Translations under genes and position numbers: made by a program
Notes under the pieces: generated by a model
Told to the model about the DNA's origin: nothing
What the model saw: the letters and a program-made list of their open reading frames with translations, nothing else
Databases searched by the model: none
In this document: positions 50,530 to 58,138 of the stretch, one piece after another
Layout of the letters: the number at the start of each line of letters is the position of its first letter
Numbering within the stretch: the stretch's first letter is position 1
NCBI GenBank assembly: GCA_910588905.1
Contig: CAJURZ010000003.1
Span: 1 to 64,000, forward strand
DNA length: 64,000 nt
DNA from: an uncultured Eggerthellaceae bacterium
Lineage (GTDB): Bacteria > Actinomycetota > Coriobacteriia > Coriobacteriales > Eggerthellaceae
Direction of reading: 5' to 3'

Positions 50530-51909
50530 ATGGCACTCTGGTCGGGGCGGTTCGAAGAAGGCGTGGACGAGTTCACCCAGCGGTTCGGTGCGTCATTGCC
50601 AGTTGACAAGGTGATGTACCAACAAGATATAGCTGGGTCGAAGGCACACGCTACCATGCTGGCCGATCAAGGCATCATCTCGTCGGAGGACACCCAGGCC
50701 ATTCGCGACGGCCTTGACGGCATCCAGGCGGACATCGAAGCGGGTACGTTCGTCTTCGATATCAACGACGAGGACATCCACATGGCCGTGGAGCGGGCCT
50801 TGACGGAGCGCATCGGCAGTGCGGGGGCGCGGCTGCATACGGGCCGGTCCCGCAATGACCAAGTGGCTACGGATACGAGGCTATTCGCAAAGGAGCGCTG
50901 CGCTGCGCTGTTGGCGGCGAACCGGGCGCTCAGGGAAGCGCTCATCGGCCAGGCGGAGTCGAACCCGCAGGTTATCATGCCTGGCTATACCCATTTACAG
51001 CACGCGCAACCAGTCCTCTTCGCTCACCATATGCTGGCTTACACGTGGATGTTCACCCGAGATGCCGAACGCATCCAAGCGGCGAAGCGGGCAGCGGACG
51101 CGTCCCCGTTGGGAGCGGCCGCGTTGGCGGGGACCACCTATCCTCTGGATAGGTTCGCCACCGCCGAAGCCCTTGGGTTCAGCCGTCCCATCCCCAATTC
51201 CCTGGATGCGGTGTCCGACCGGGACTTCCTTCTGGATCTGGTCTATGCAGCTAGCGTTTCCTGCATCCATCTGACGCGGCTCTGCGAGGAGCTGATCCTC
51301 TGGTCCAGCGCGGAGTTCGGGTTCATCACCCTGTCCGATTCCTACTCCACGGGTTCTTCCATCATGCCGCAGAAGAAGAACCCCGACTTCGCGGAGCTCA
51401 TCCGTGGGAAAGCGGGACGCGTGGTGGGGGACCTTATGGGCCTTCTCATGACGCTGAAGTCCCTGCCGCTGGCTTACAACAAGGACCTCCAGGAAGACAA
51501 GGAAGGCGCGTGGGATGCTGCCGATACATTGGAGGATTGCTATCGGTGCGCTGCGGGGATGCTGGCGAACATGCAGGTGAGGCCGGAGGCCATGCTGGCC
51601 CAAGCGTGCAAGGGGCATCTGGCGGCAACGGATGTGGCGGATTATCTGGCGAAGCGGGGGATGCCGTTCCGGCAGGCCCATGAGGTGGTAGGGCATCTGG
51701 TGCTACTCTGCGAGAAGCGTGGGTGCAACCTGGATGATCTGGCCCTGGAGGACTTCCAAGCAGAGTCAGAGCTCTTCGAAGATGATATCGTGGAGGAGCT
51801 GGATCTGCGCCGCATCGTAGACGCGCGCACTACCTACGGCGGCACGGCCACCGAGGCTGTTCGCCAACAGCTCCAGGAGGCGAAAGCCGCCCTGGAACAG
51901 GTAGGTTAA
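50530..51909 (+). CDS. argH: Argininosuccinate lyase
   Basis: 459 residues, normal length. WSGRFEEGVDEFTQRFGASL start, HTGRSRNDQVATDTRLF, GYTHLQHAQPVLFAHH, and the catalytic loop signature GSSIMPQKKNPDFAELIRG. It splits argininosuccinate to arginine and fumarate, completing the pathway after ArgG. GAAGGAG precedes the ATG. Last gene of the operon. Confidence 0.97.
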   Translation: MALWSGRFEEGVDEFTQRFGASLPVDKVMYQQDIAGSKAHATMLADQGIISSEDTQAIRDGLDGIQADIEAGTFVFDINDEDIHMAVERALTERIGSAGARLHTGRSRNDQVATDTRLFAKERCAALLAANRALREALIGQAESNPQVIMPGYTHLQHAQPVLFAHHMLAYTWMFTRDAERIQAAKRAADASPLGAAALAGTTYPLDRFATAEALGFSRPIPNSLDAVSDRDFLLDLVYAASVSCIHLTRLCEELILWSSAEFGFITLSDSYSTGSSIMPQKKNPDFAELIRGKAGRVVGDLMGLLMTLKSLPLAYNKDLQEDKEGAWDAADTLEDCYRCAAGMLANMQVRPEAMLAQACKGHLAATDVADYLAKRGMPFRQAHEVVGHLVLLCEKRGCNLDDLALEDFQAESELFEDDIVEELDLRRIVDARTTYGGTATEAVRQQLQEAKAALEQVG

Positions 51910-51933
51910 CGGCTTGAGGGATCGAGGAGAAGA

Positions 51934-51980
51934 TGGAGCGGGCGACGGGAATCGAACCCGCGTGGTCAGCTTGGGAAGCT
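51934..51980 (-). repeat. tRNA-Gly 3'-half fragment 1 (attachment-site copy)
   Basis: 47 bases identical to the 3' half (anticodon region to CCA) of the intact tRNA-Gly at 52403-52476. The sequence on its 5' side is unrelated to a tRNA but matches that beside fragment 2 at a CTGACCTCGC block and a 25-base block, at identical spacings. Confidence 0.9.
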
Positions 51981-52018
51981 CTTACGCTTCTTGGCCTAAC
52001 GCGTTCCGAATCTCCTGT

Positions 52019-52028
52019 CTGACCTCGC
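52019..52028. repeat. Conserved CTGACCTCGC block beside fragment 1
   Basis: Complementary at 9 of 10 positions to GCGTGGTCAG inside the tRNA fragment (51960-51969), 49 bases away. The pair looks like inverted recombinase core-binding sites. Confidence 0.5.
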
Positions 52029-52063
52029 TTTTCTTCTCTGTCTCGCAGAGCTTACTGCAATTA

Positions 52064-52088
52064 TACTGGACGAAATACTGGAAAAACG
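52064..52088. repeat. 25-base repeat copy 1 in the att array
   Basis: Contains TACTGG-ACGAAA-TACTGG; identical to 52299-52323. It begins 84 bases after fragment 1 ends. Confidence 0.75.
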
Positions 52089-52130
52089 CGGGGATTTCCA
52101 GATGGGTACCTTTCGCCCCCAAGACACACA

Positions 52131-52154
52131 AAAGTCGCCATTGAAGGCGACTTT
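52131..52154. terminator. Hairpin 1 (argGH end / att array)
   Basis: AAAGTCGCC / GGCGACTTT stem; may end argGH transcription and also flanks the att array. Confidence 0.6.
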
Positions 52155-52168
52155 CGGCTGAAAACTCA

Positions 52169-52215
52169 TGGAGCGGGCGACGGGAATCGAACCCGCGTGG
52201 TCAGCTTGGGAAGCT
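52169..52215 (-). repeat. tRNA-Gly 3'-half fragment 2 (attachment-site copy)
   Basis: 47 bases identical to fragment 1 and to the intact tRNA 3' half. With fragment 1 it makes a tandem unit of about 235 bases whose linkers have diverged apart from the conserved blocks. Confidence 0.9.
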
Positions 52216-52253
52216 TATTCCTTACCCGACCTTCCGCGACTCGAATTAACCAT

Positions 52254-52263
52254 CTGACCTCGC
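52254..52263. repeat. Conserved CTGACCTCGC block beside fragment 2
   Basis: Same block and same 49-base spacing from its tRNA partner (52195-52204) as in fragment 1. Confidence 0.5.
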
Positions 52264-52298
52264 CGTCCTTAAAAACTACATTGTAATTCTAACAAACG

Positions 52299-52323
52299 TA
52301 CTGGACGAAATACTGGAAAAACG
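52299..52323. repeat. 25-base repeat copy 2 in the att array
   Basis: Identical to 52064-52088 and again 84 bases after the tRNA fragment; candidate integrase arm-type site. Confidence 0.75.
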
Positions 52324-52362
52324 ATTAGTTTTCCAACCAATAGACAATTCTACTCTGAAACA

Positions 52363-52389
52363 CGAAAGTCGCCAAAGAGGCGACTTTCG
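52363..52389. terminator. Hairpin 2 downstream of tRNA-Gly
   Basis: CGAAAGTCGCC / GGCGACTTTCG stem, 14 bases past the 3' end of the intact tRNA; a homologue of hairpin 1. Confidence 0.6.
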
Positions 52390-52402
52390 ACACGATTTTT
52401 TA

Positions 52403-52476
52403 TGGAGCGGGCGACGGGAATCGAACCCGCGTGGTCAGCTTGGGAAGCTGAAATTCTACCATTGAATCACGCCCGC
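52403..52476 (-). tRNA. tRNA-Gly (anticodon CCC)
   Basis: Read on the minus strand: acceptor GCGGGCG pairs with CGCCCGC, D-arm ATTC...GAAT, anticodon stem TCAGC/GCTGA with loop TTCCCAA (anticodon CCC), T-arm CGGGTTCGATTCCCG, and an encoded CCA end. TATAAT lies 12 bases upstream (52493-52488). The last 47 bases are the core of the attachment-site repeats. Confidence 0.95.
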
Positions 52477-52487
52477 ATTGGCAAATC

Positions 52488-52493
52488 ATTATA
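52488..52493 (-). promoter_or_regulatory. -10 element for tRNA-Gly
   Basis: TATAAT on the minus strand, on the integrase side of the tRNA; no convincing -35 at the usual spacing. Confidence 0.5.
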
Positions 52494-52548
52494 ACCCTGC
52501 CACCGCACATCCCACCGGTCAATTCAACGAAACCCCACGAGTCTCAGC

Positions 52549-53937
52549 TTAAACGGCGGCGCGCAGAAGGCTCATATACCTAGATCCGATCCCGATGCCC
52601 GTGTTCGGAACATAGCCGGCATACAGATCGAGGGTGTAGGCCGAACTCGCGTGCCCCATGAGCACAGAGACCGTCTTGATGTTCTCTCCGTTGGCAAGGT
52701 TCAAAGTGGCGAACGTGTGCCGGAGCGCATAGGGCCTTATCCCTTCGAAGCCAGCTGCGCCTATGAAGCTCTTCCAATCCCTGAGCCAGGACTGATAGGT
52801 GCGCGGGATGACGTCTGGACCGCATACCAGCATGGACATCGAGGGCTTGAGCCCCATTGCCTTCATCTGGCTCGACTTGATGTCGATCCACGCCTTGACT
52901 TCGCTTGCCGTGTAGGCATCGATCGGCACCGACCTTCGCCCGGCATCCGACTTGGGGTAGTTCTTTATCGTCTTGCCGTCGCGGTCTAGGACGCTGACAA
53001 TGTTGATAGCGGCTTCAGATTCATCGAAGGCGATGTCCCCGACGTGAATGGCGAGCATCTCTTCCGGGCGCATCCCCGTGTTCAAGAGCAGAAGCAGGCT
53101 CACTTTGAAGTAGTCCAAGGGAAGCTTCTCGATCTCACCCAAGAAACGTCCGGCATCGTCTGCCATGAGCGGGTCGATGAGAGGCTTGCTCTTCTTGAAC
53201 ACGCGGGTGAGAAACTTCGCCTTCGCGACGTTCTTCAGGATGTCGTCCTTCTCAAGCGCGTAGTTCATGACCTCACGGAGGAACTTGAGTATCTTCGATT
53301 GCATGTCGGGGCCAGCGACCTTTATGGGCTTGTACGGCTTCTTCAAGGTGCCGTGCTTCTTTGCCCATCTGACCGTCTTTCGGTTCTCCTCTTGCTGCGC
53401 CCTGCGCTCAAGCGCCCACTTCCTGGAAAGCTCGGGGACCTTGAGAAGGCACCTTTCGATGTCTTCTGCCGTCACCTTGCACATCGGGATATCTCCGATG
53501 GCCTCGTCGATGTACTTCAGGAACAGGCGCTCGTGCTTCACGACGGCATCGGTGACCGACCCGTTGCTGCGGATCTCTATGTAGCGCTCGATGTAGCTAC
53601 CCAAAGGAGTCATGCACTCGCCGGGATTGGTTTTCCCGTCGCCGCTGCGCGTCCACCCGCGAGCCTCAAGCGCTCGCTCCAGCTCGGCATTCTTCGCGTC
53701 CTCGAACGCCTCTATTTGATCCTTAAGCTCCTCCTTTTTATTGAGCGCGAAGACGACGCGCGTGAGCTTCTTCTTCCCGTCGAAATAAGTGCGGTATTCC
53801 TCGGGGACGCGAATGGTCAACTGATAGGCCGTCGTCCGCGAATCCTTGCGATGACGGCGCGGCAGGCCCTTTTGTTTTCGCGCATCATCTAAGTCATAGG
53901 GCTTGTCGCACCTGAGCTTCTTCGTCCCCAATTTCAT
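52549..53937 (-). CDS. Tyrosine recombinase (element integrase)
   Basis: 462 residues. N-terminal arm-binding and SAM-like core-binding domains, then the catalytic domain: first Arg in LNTGMRPEEML, the RPYALRHTFATL box (second Arg present; the usual first His of HxLRH is Tyr here), His in MGHASSAYT, and the nucleophile in LDLYAGY. Its beginning overlaps the excisionase-like gene by 44 bases. Adjacent to tRNA-Gly, whose 3' half is the probable target. Confidence 0.92.
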   Translation of the reverse strand: MKLGTKKLRCDKPYDLDDARKQKGLPRRHRKDSRTTAYQLTIRVPEEYRTYFDGKKKLTRVVFALNKKEELKDQIEAFEDAKNAELERALEARGWTRSGDGKTNPGECMTPLGSYIERYIEIRSNGSVTDAVVKHERLFLKYIDEAIGDIPMCKVTAEDIERCLLKVPELSRKWALERRAQQEENRKTVRWAKKHGTLKKPYKPIKVAGPDMQSKILKFLREVMNYALEKDDILKNVAKAKFLTRVFKKSKPLIDPLMADDAGRFLGEIEKLPLDYFKVSLLLLLNTGMRPEEMLAIHVGDIAFDESEAAINIVSVLDRDGKTIKNYPKSDAGRRSVPIDAYTASEVKAWIDIKSSQMKAMGLKPSMSMLVCGPDVIPRTYQSWLRDWKSFIGAAGFEGIRPYALRHTFATLNLANGENIKTVSVLMGHASSAYTLDLYAGYVPNTGIGIGSRYMSLLRAAV

Positions 53938-54199
53938 CTACCGCCTTTCGGTTCTTGTTGAGGTAGTTGAGAAGCCCGAGCTTCGGGACGCACCACTTGA
54001 TCCCAATTCGGCAGCCCTGGATGTCTCCTCTGTTAAGAAGCTTTCTTATCTCCTGCCCAGTCGAGCCGGTGAAGTCTGCGATCTGATCCGGGGTCATCAT
54101 GTATGGATAAGGCTCCAGCATGAAAAGGTAGAGATCGTCAGGGTCGGCGTCTCTTAAGCGCTGCTCGTCGTACGGGACTTCCTCTATCTCATGTTCCAT
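53894..54199 (-). CDS. Excisionase-like helix-turn-helix protein
   Basis: 101 residues. Acidic N-terminus, then MTPDQIADFTGSTGQEIRKLLNRGDIQGCRIGIKWCVPK, which fits a MerR/Xis-type winged helix. It overlaps int, is co-transcribed with it and would control recombination direction. AGGAGG precedes the ATG. Confidence 0.7.
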   Translation of the reverse strand: MEHEIEEVPYDEQRLRDADPDDLYLFMLEPYPYMMTPDQIADFTGSTGQEIRKLLNRGDIQGCRIGIKWCVPKLGLLNYLNKNRKAVDEIGDEEAQVRQAL

Positions 54200-54261
54200 A
54201 TCAGCCTCCTCTCGCTAAGGTGGCTTCCTGCCACAATCTTTTCTTCTACGGACACATAGAG

Positions 54262-54292
54262 CAACGATGCGAAAACGCCGCTCGCATCGTTG
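54262..54292. repeat. Perfect 10-base inverted repeat
   Basis: CAACGATGCG and CGCATCGTTG separated by 11 bases; hairpin or protein-binding site upstream of the excisionase gene. Confidence 0.5.
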
Positions 54293-54444
54293 ACGTCTCG
54301 GGGTAGATATGCCTCGCGCCTGCGAGGCGGATGCGTATTCGAGTGTCAAGGTGCACGATCTGGCGCACGTTTCCCAGATTGCGGAAACGAAGCGCTGTGT
54401 CACTTTTCGAACACTAGTGAGAAAAGGGTCGGGATCTGGAAATA

Positions 54445-54461
54445 TTCACCATGCCGGTGAA
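54445..54461. promoter_or_regulatory. Operator-like palindrome upstream of the XRE regulator
   Basis: TTCACC-ATGCC-GGTGAA with a further half-site ATCACC 7 bases on; typical size for an XRE repressor site. Confidence 0.4.
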
Positions 54462-54566
54462 ATAAATCACCCTGGAGGGGAAACAATCACAAGAGCATCT
54501 ATATCGCCTTTAGCCTAATAAATGTACCTATTGGATTAATGAGAAGGATGCGTTAGGTAGACGAGG

Positions 54567-54851
54567 ATGGAGCTAATCGAGCTAATATCGATAAGGATTG
54601 ACGAAGTCCGCTCGCAGCGCGGCCAAGACATCACCGAGCTGGCGAGACGCGCAGGCATCAAGAACAAGACCCTTTGGAAGACCCTTCATGGGAACCGAGA
54701 GATGAAGGCAGACGAGCTTGTTGCTCTCTGTTATGTCCTCAAGCTCGATTTCAACCATTTTATCGACAATAAGATTCAGGAAGACCTCGACGCCAGGTGC
54801 TGGAAGGCGATTCGGGATCTGAGCACGAATCCGCATAGCTTCGAGAGCTGA
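54567..54851 (+). CDS. XRE-family transcriptional regulator
   Basis: 94 residues. A helix-turn-helix ITELARRAGIKNKTLWKTLHGNREMKADELVALCYVL of the Cro/CI type covers residues 20-60. Probably controls the integrase or transfer genes of the element. The short leader GTAGACGAGG serves as SD. Confidence 0.75.
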   Translation: MELIELISIRIDEVRSQRGQDITELARRAGIKNKTLWKTLHGNREMKADELVALCYVLKLDFNHFIDNKIQEDLDARCWKAIRDLSTNPHSFES

Positions 54852-54889
54852 TTTTCCTGTCGGTTCGCAAATTGATTCGAGTTGGCTCT

Positions 54890-55147
54890 ATGAGCGAAAA
54901 CGGTCCCAAACAAGAGAAGCGGCAAATCCTGCCCCAGGATTATTACGATTCAAGGCAGGTCATGGCGCTGTTGAAACTGAGCAAGCAGAAATACTACGAG
55001 CTTGTCGAGCGAGAAGAAGACCCCTTGCCGATGCGAATGTACGGATGGTCAACTCGTGGAGCTCTTGCCGAACGCGGCGAGCTCATGGCCTGGTTCAAGC
55101 GAAATACGCGCTTGGCACGCGACAGCAAGAAGTTCAGGAAAGATTGA
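54890..55147 (+). CDS. Small helix-turn-helix/AlpA-like protein
   Basis: 85 residues from the ATG at 54890. YYDSRQVMALLKLSKQKYYELVEREEDPLPMRMYG fits the HTH_17/excisionase-like fold that binds DNA with a wing; the C-terminus is basic. It lies between the XRE regulator and the toxin-antitoxin pair. No strong SD. Confidence 0.6.
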   Translation: MSENGPKQEKRQILPQDYYDSRQVMALLKLSKQKYYELVEREEDPLPMRMYGWSTRGALAERGELMAWFKRNTRLARDSKKFRKD

Positions 55148-55182
55148 AGCTCCATTGCGGAAATCAGTATGGAAACAAATTC

Positions 55183-55225
55183 ATGTAACCACTCACATAG
55201 TCTTGTTTAATGTGAGCATTTACAT
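55183..55225. promoter_or_regulatory. Long inverted-repeat operator of the AbiE pair
   Basis: Left half ATGTAACCACTCACAT (55183-55198) and right half ATGTGAGCATTTACAT (55210-55225) are inverted copies of ATGTAAnnnCTCACAT, 11 bases apart, ending 13 bases before the antitoxin ATG. AbiEi-type antitoxins are known to repress their own operons through inverted repeats. Confidence 0.75.
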
Positions 55226-55238
55226 TACTATTGTCGCC

Positions 55239-55790
55239 ATGGATAACGCAGTGATGACATATGAGCAGGCTCTGGCAGATGCAGGATCGGCCTTCCTCTT
55301 GAAGAAGAAGCTGGAATCGAAGGAGCTGCACAAGCTTTCGCGTGGGGCGTATTCGAAGATTGAGCATCCGGATCCTCTTGTGCTCGCGCACGTCCTCTAC
55401 CCCGAGGCGGTCATCACCATGGACAGCGCGCTCTACGCCCACGACCTTACCGACGCGATTCCCGATGAAGTGCATCTCTCTACAAGCAGAAGCTCCACAC
55501 GGATCGCTCGGCCTGGATATCGGCAGTACTTCACCGAGGATGCGCTTCTGACACCGGGGGCGATAGACGTCGAGCGGGATGGCGGAACAGCGCGCATGTA
55601 CAACCGCGAGCGCATGCTCGTCGAGGTGATGCGCCGCCAAGCATCCCTTCCCCTCGACTATTACAAGGAGGTCATAAGCTCCTATCGCAAGATAGCCGAC
55701 GAGCTCGACATCGCACTCGTCGAGGACTATATGGCCCTCTTCAAGAAGAATGATTTCATGTTCGACATACTCCAGAGGGAGGTTTTGTAG
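55239..55790 (+). CDS. AbiEi-family antitoxin / transcriptional repressor
   Basis: 183 residues from the ATG at 55239; no SD, so the ATG at 55254 or a leaderless start is possible. The N-terminal winged helix TYEQALADAGSAFLLKKKLESKELHKLSRGAYSK is typical of AbiEi antitoxins, followed by the YPEAVITMDSALYAHDLTDAIPDEVHLST segment of the family. In type IV AbiE systems this protein represses the operon and counteracts the AbiEii toxin without binding it. The toxin gene follows 2 bases after the stop. Confidence 0.85.
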   Translation: MDNAVMTYEQALADAGSAFLLKKKLESKELHKLSRGAYSKIEHPDPLVLAHVLYPEAVITMDSALYAHDLTDAIPDEVHLSTSRSSTRIARPGYRQYFTEDALLTPGAIDVERDGGTARMYNRERMLVEVMRRQASLPLDYYKEVISSYRKIADELDIALVEDYMALFKKNDFMFDILQREVL

Positions 55791-55792
55791 AA

Positions 55793-56596
55793 ATGGAAAG
55801 TCTCGCGGAAATCAGGGATTCCTACATTGCCGACGGACTTGTCTACGAGCAGGCTCGGGCGCGGACCGCTCAGGACGCTATGCTGGACCTCATCGCCAAA
55901 TCCAACCTCGCACGCAACGTGACGGTAAAAGGCGGCGTCCTCATGCAACACGTATCCAATGACACGCGCCGCGCAACCACAGACTTCGACCTGGACTTCG
56001 TGCGCTTTTCGATAGCCGATGACTCTATCAGGAAGTTCATCGGCGCGCTCTCAGACGGGTCTTCGACATTCTCGATAAAGATGACGGGCAAGATAGAGCA
56101 ACTGAAGCACCAAGACTACAGCGGCAAGAGGATCCATGTCGTCATATCAGATGCCCAAGGGGGCTCCATCGAGACCAAGGTGGACATAGGAGTGCACAAC
56201 CTCGTCTCCCCAGACCTTGCCGAAATATGCCTCGATCTCGGCAAGCTTGACGATGCCGTGACAATCCTCGCCGACAGCAACGAGCAGGTGGTAGCTGAAA
56301 AGCTCCGCTCCTTGCTGCGTATCGGCGCTGCGTCCACTCGCTACAAAGATGTCTTCGACATCTACTACCTGCTCTGCCAAAAAGGTGTGCGAGAACGTGA
56401 GCTCGACGATGCGGTTCGCGCCCTTGTTATCGAAGATCCGACAATGCGCGAGAGAAGCTACAGCGACATAGCCAATCGCCTTTCTCGCGTGTTCGGTGAC
56501 CGCAGGTTCAAAAGGGAGCTCTCACGAGCGAAGAACAATTGGCTTGAGGTCTCCCCAGATAAGGTGACATCCGCTATTACGGCCTTTTTCTCATAA
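55793..56596 (+). CDS. AbiEii/AbiGii-family nucleotidyltransferase toxin
   Basis: 267 residues. The hallmark VKGGVLMQHVSNDTRRATTDFDLDF holds the nucleotidyltransferase GG and DxD residues, followed by ADSNEQVVAEKLRSLLRI and a KDVFDIYYLL segment. AbiEii proteins are bacteriostatic nucleotidyltransferases and part of phage abortive infection. An SD (GGAGG) lies in the end of the antitoxin gene. Together with the antitoxin it probably stabilises the element and may protect the host from phage. Confidence 0.88.
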   Translation: MESLAEIRDSYIADGLVYEQARARTAQDAMLDLIAKSNLARNVTVKGGVLMQHVSNDTRRATTDFDLDFVRFSIADDSIRKFIGALSDGSSTFSIKMTGKIEQLKHQDYSGKRIHVVISDAQGGSIETKVDIGVHNLVSPDLAEICLDLGKLDDAVTILADSNEQVVAEKLRSLLRIGAASTRYKDVFDIYYLLCQKGVRERELDDAVRALVIEDPTMRERSYSDIANRLSRVFGDRRFKRELSRAKNNWLEVSPDKVTSAITAFFS

Positions 56597-56816
56597 AGCA
56601 TTCAGTCTCGCTTTCTTGATCCAGTAAACCTTGTAGAACCTAATTGAACTTTCCGAATAGCCTCCCGCAAGCAATCGCTTTGCTTCCCCGCTATAAAGCG
56701 AATTAGCGGCGGGGAGATGCAGGTCGCCCGAAACACAACTAACTCGGACCCCTCAGGGCTTGGCTCGAAAGACATGCGCCCCGCCGCCATCGAGCGGCAA
56801 ACAAGGAGCACATCGT

Positions 56817-57572
56817 ATGTTCAACCTCACACCGGCAACCCAAGAGGAGCACGACTCGCTCGTCGAGAAGTGCCAGAAGAACGGATGGCTCAAGCGAGGC
56901 GGATTCGATTGGCAGGATGATCCGTGGCTTGAAGAGTATCCATTCGACTTCTCCCGCGCATCCACGATCAAAGATCTCGCCGACTTCTTCTCAAACGGCA
57001 ACTGGGCGATACGCCAAGGCGTGCTCTTCGGCGATCTCGCCTTCATCCAGCAGGTCAACGGCGGCGACGAATGGTGGACGCTGAAGAGGTGCCCCGACGG
57101 GTCGTGGATGGATTTCGAAAGCTACTCCATGAACTACATCCTGCCCGACATGAGCCGCTTCACGCAAGCGATCGTGAGCATGCAGCTGGCAACGCCGGAC
57201 GAATGCAAACATCTTGAGTATTCGGTGCCGAAGACCTCCCTCACGTGGGAGGGAGAGGCGTTCCCCGACGATTCCAGCGGCTATGTCAGGGCTCACGATG
57301 AGAACTTCGAGCTCGAAGTGGTCGCGAGCAGCATCGGACGAGGTGTCTCCATGACCGCCCGCGAAGAGGTGCTCGAAGGACTAGATTCCGAGAACTTCAG
57401 CACCTTGCTTGAGCAGATAAGGGCTGCGGTTGAGAGGGCTGACCGGTATGAAAAGGCCGCGATGTCTCCTGACTCCCTAGGGCTGTCTGACAAAGCGAAA
57501 CAAGCTGTCGTCGCATCTGAAAACCAGAAGCGATCAGAGCTTTCAGAACGGGTGCGCACAAACGAGAGATAG
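56817..57572 (+). CDS. Conjugative-element protein of unknown function
   Basis: 251 residues from the ATG at 56817 (AAGGAG 8 bases upstream). A Trp-rich N-terminal part (GDEWWTLKRCPDGSWMDFESYS) is followed by a helical, charged C-terminus. The upstream 220-base gap holds inverted arms GCGGCGGGG (56706-56714) and CCCCGCCGC (56779-56787). No family recognised. It heads the transfer operon in this window. Confidence 0.6.
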   Translation: MFNLTPATQEEHDSLVEKCQKNGWLKRGGFDWQDDPWLEEYPFDFSRASTIKDLADFFSNGNWAIRQGVLFGDLAFIQQVNGGDEWWTLKRCPDGSWMDFESYSMNYILPDMSRFTQAIVSMQLATPDECKHLEYSVPKTSLTWEGEAFPDDSSGYVRAHDENFELEVVASSIGRGVSMTAREEVLEGLDSENFSTLLEQIRAAVERADRYEKAAMSPDSLGLSDKAKQAVVASENQKRSELSERVRTNER

Positions 57573-57589
57573 ACCAGGAGGCGAACATC

Positions 57590-58138
57590 ATGGCTAGCGA
57601 TTATGGCGACGAAGCGGGAGAAAAGCTCTTCGACTGGATGCTCAGAATGGGTCAAGACGCAAGCCAGGACGCTATTCGAGCGAGCGCCGAGAGGCTCAAA
57701 AGCGCCATCAGAAACCTTAGAGGGCAGATCGACGGGCCCCTAGCAGAAGCGGAGCGCGGGGGCGTACGGGAATACGCGCGGCTGAACCTCTCCGAATTCG
57801 AAGAACTGCCCGACTACGCGAGCCTGCGCGAGATTATCGAAACCCGGCTCGACGCTGCCGCGATCGAGCACGACATCGCGAGCATCGACGGGCATGACCA
57901 TCTCATATTCAAGGTGGAAGATGCGCCAGAGGTGGACGAGGCTTTCAAGGAGCTCGAACGTGAAGCCGACGAGGCATGCGACCGCGCGGTGAAAGAGTGC
58001 GGACGAGACCTGAACGCGGAGCGCGACGCAGAGCCCCTTGAACAGAAAGCCGCTGCAGCTCGCGAGGCCAGCCATGCGTACCAAGCAGCGAACAAGGCCG
58101 AGCACGAGATGGAGCGCATCGAGGTGAAGGCCCGATGA
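57590..58138 (+). CDS. Conjugative-element helical protein (PcfB/DUF3801-like, tentative)
   Basis: 182 residues, mostly charged helices (MASDYGDEAGEKLFDWML...; Glu/Ala/Arg-rich C-terminus). Small proteins of this type often precede the VirD4 gene in Gram-positive elements and may be accessory coupling factors. The stop overlaps the virD4 start by four bases. The family assignment is tentative. Confidence 0.55.
   Translation: MASDYGDEAGEKLFDWMLRMGQDASQDAIRASAERLKSAIRNLRGQIDGPLAEAERGGVREYARLNLSEFEELPDYASLREIIETRLDAAAIEHDIASIDGHDHLIFKVEDAPEVDEAFKELEREADEACDRAVKECGRDLNAERDAEPLEQKAAAAREASHAYQAANKAEHEMERIEVKAR

Larger units (their letters stand above)
54200..54566. other. Divergent regulatory region between xis-int and the conjugative element's rightward genes
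   Basis: No gene in 367 bases, but several inverted repeats: CAACGATGCG/CGCATCGTTG (54262-54271 and 54283-54292), GCCTCGC/GCGAGGC (54311-54328) and TTCACC/GGTGAA (54445-54461). It could hold operators for the XRE regulator and possibly an origin of transfer; no relaxase gene is visible to support the latter. Confidence 0.5.

Noticed and set aside
51914..52144. 76-codon plus-strand frame containing GDGNRTRV
   Set aside because: It is the antisense translation of the tRNA-Gly fragment, a well-known false gene type.
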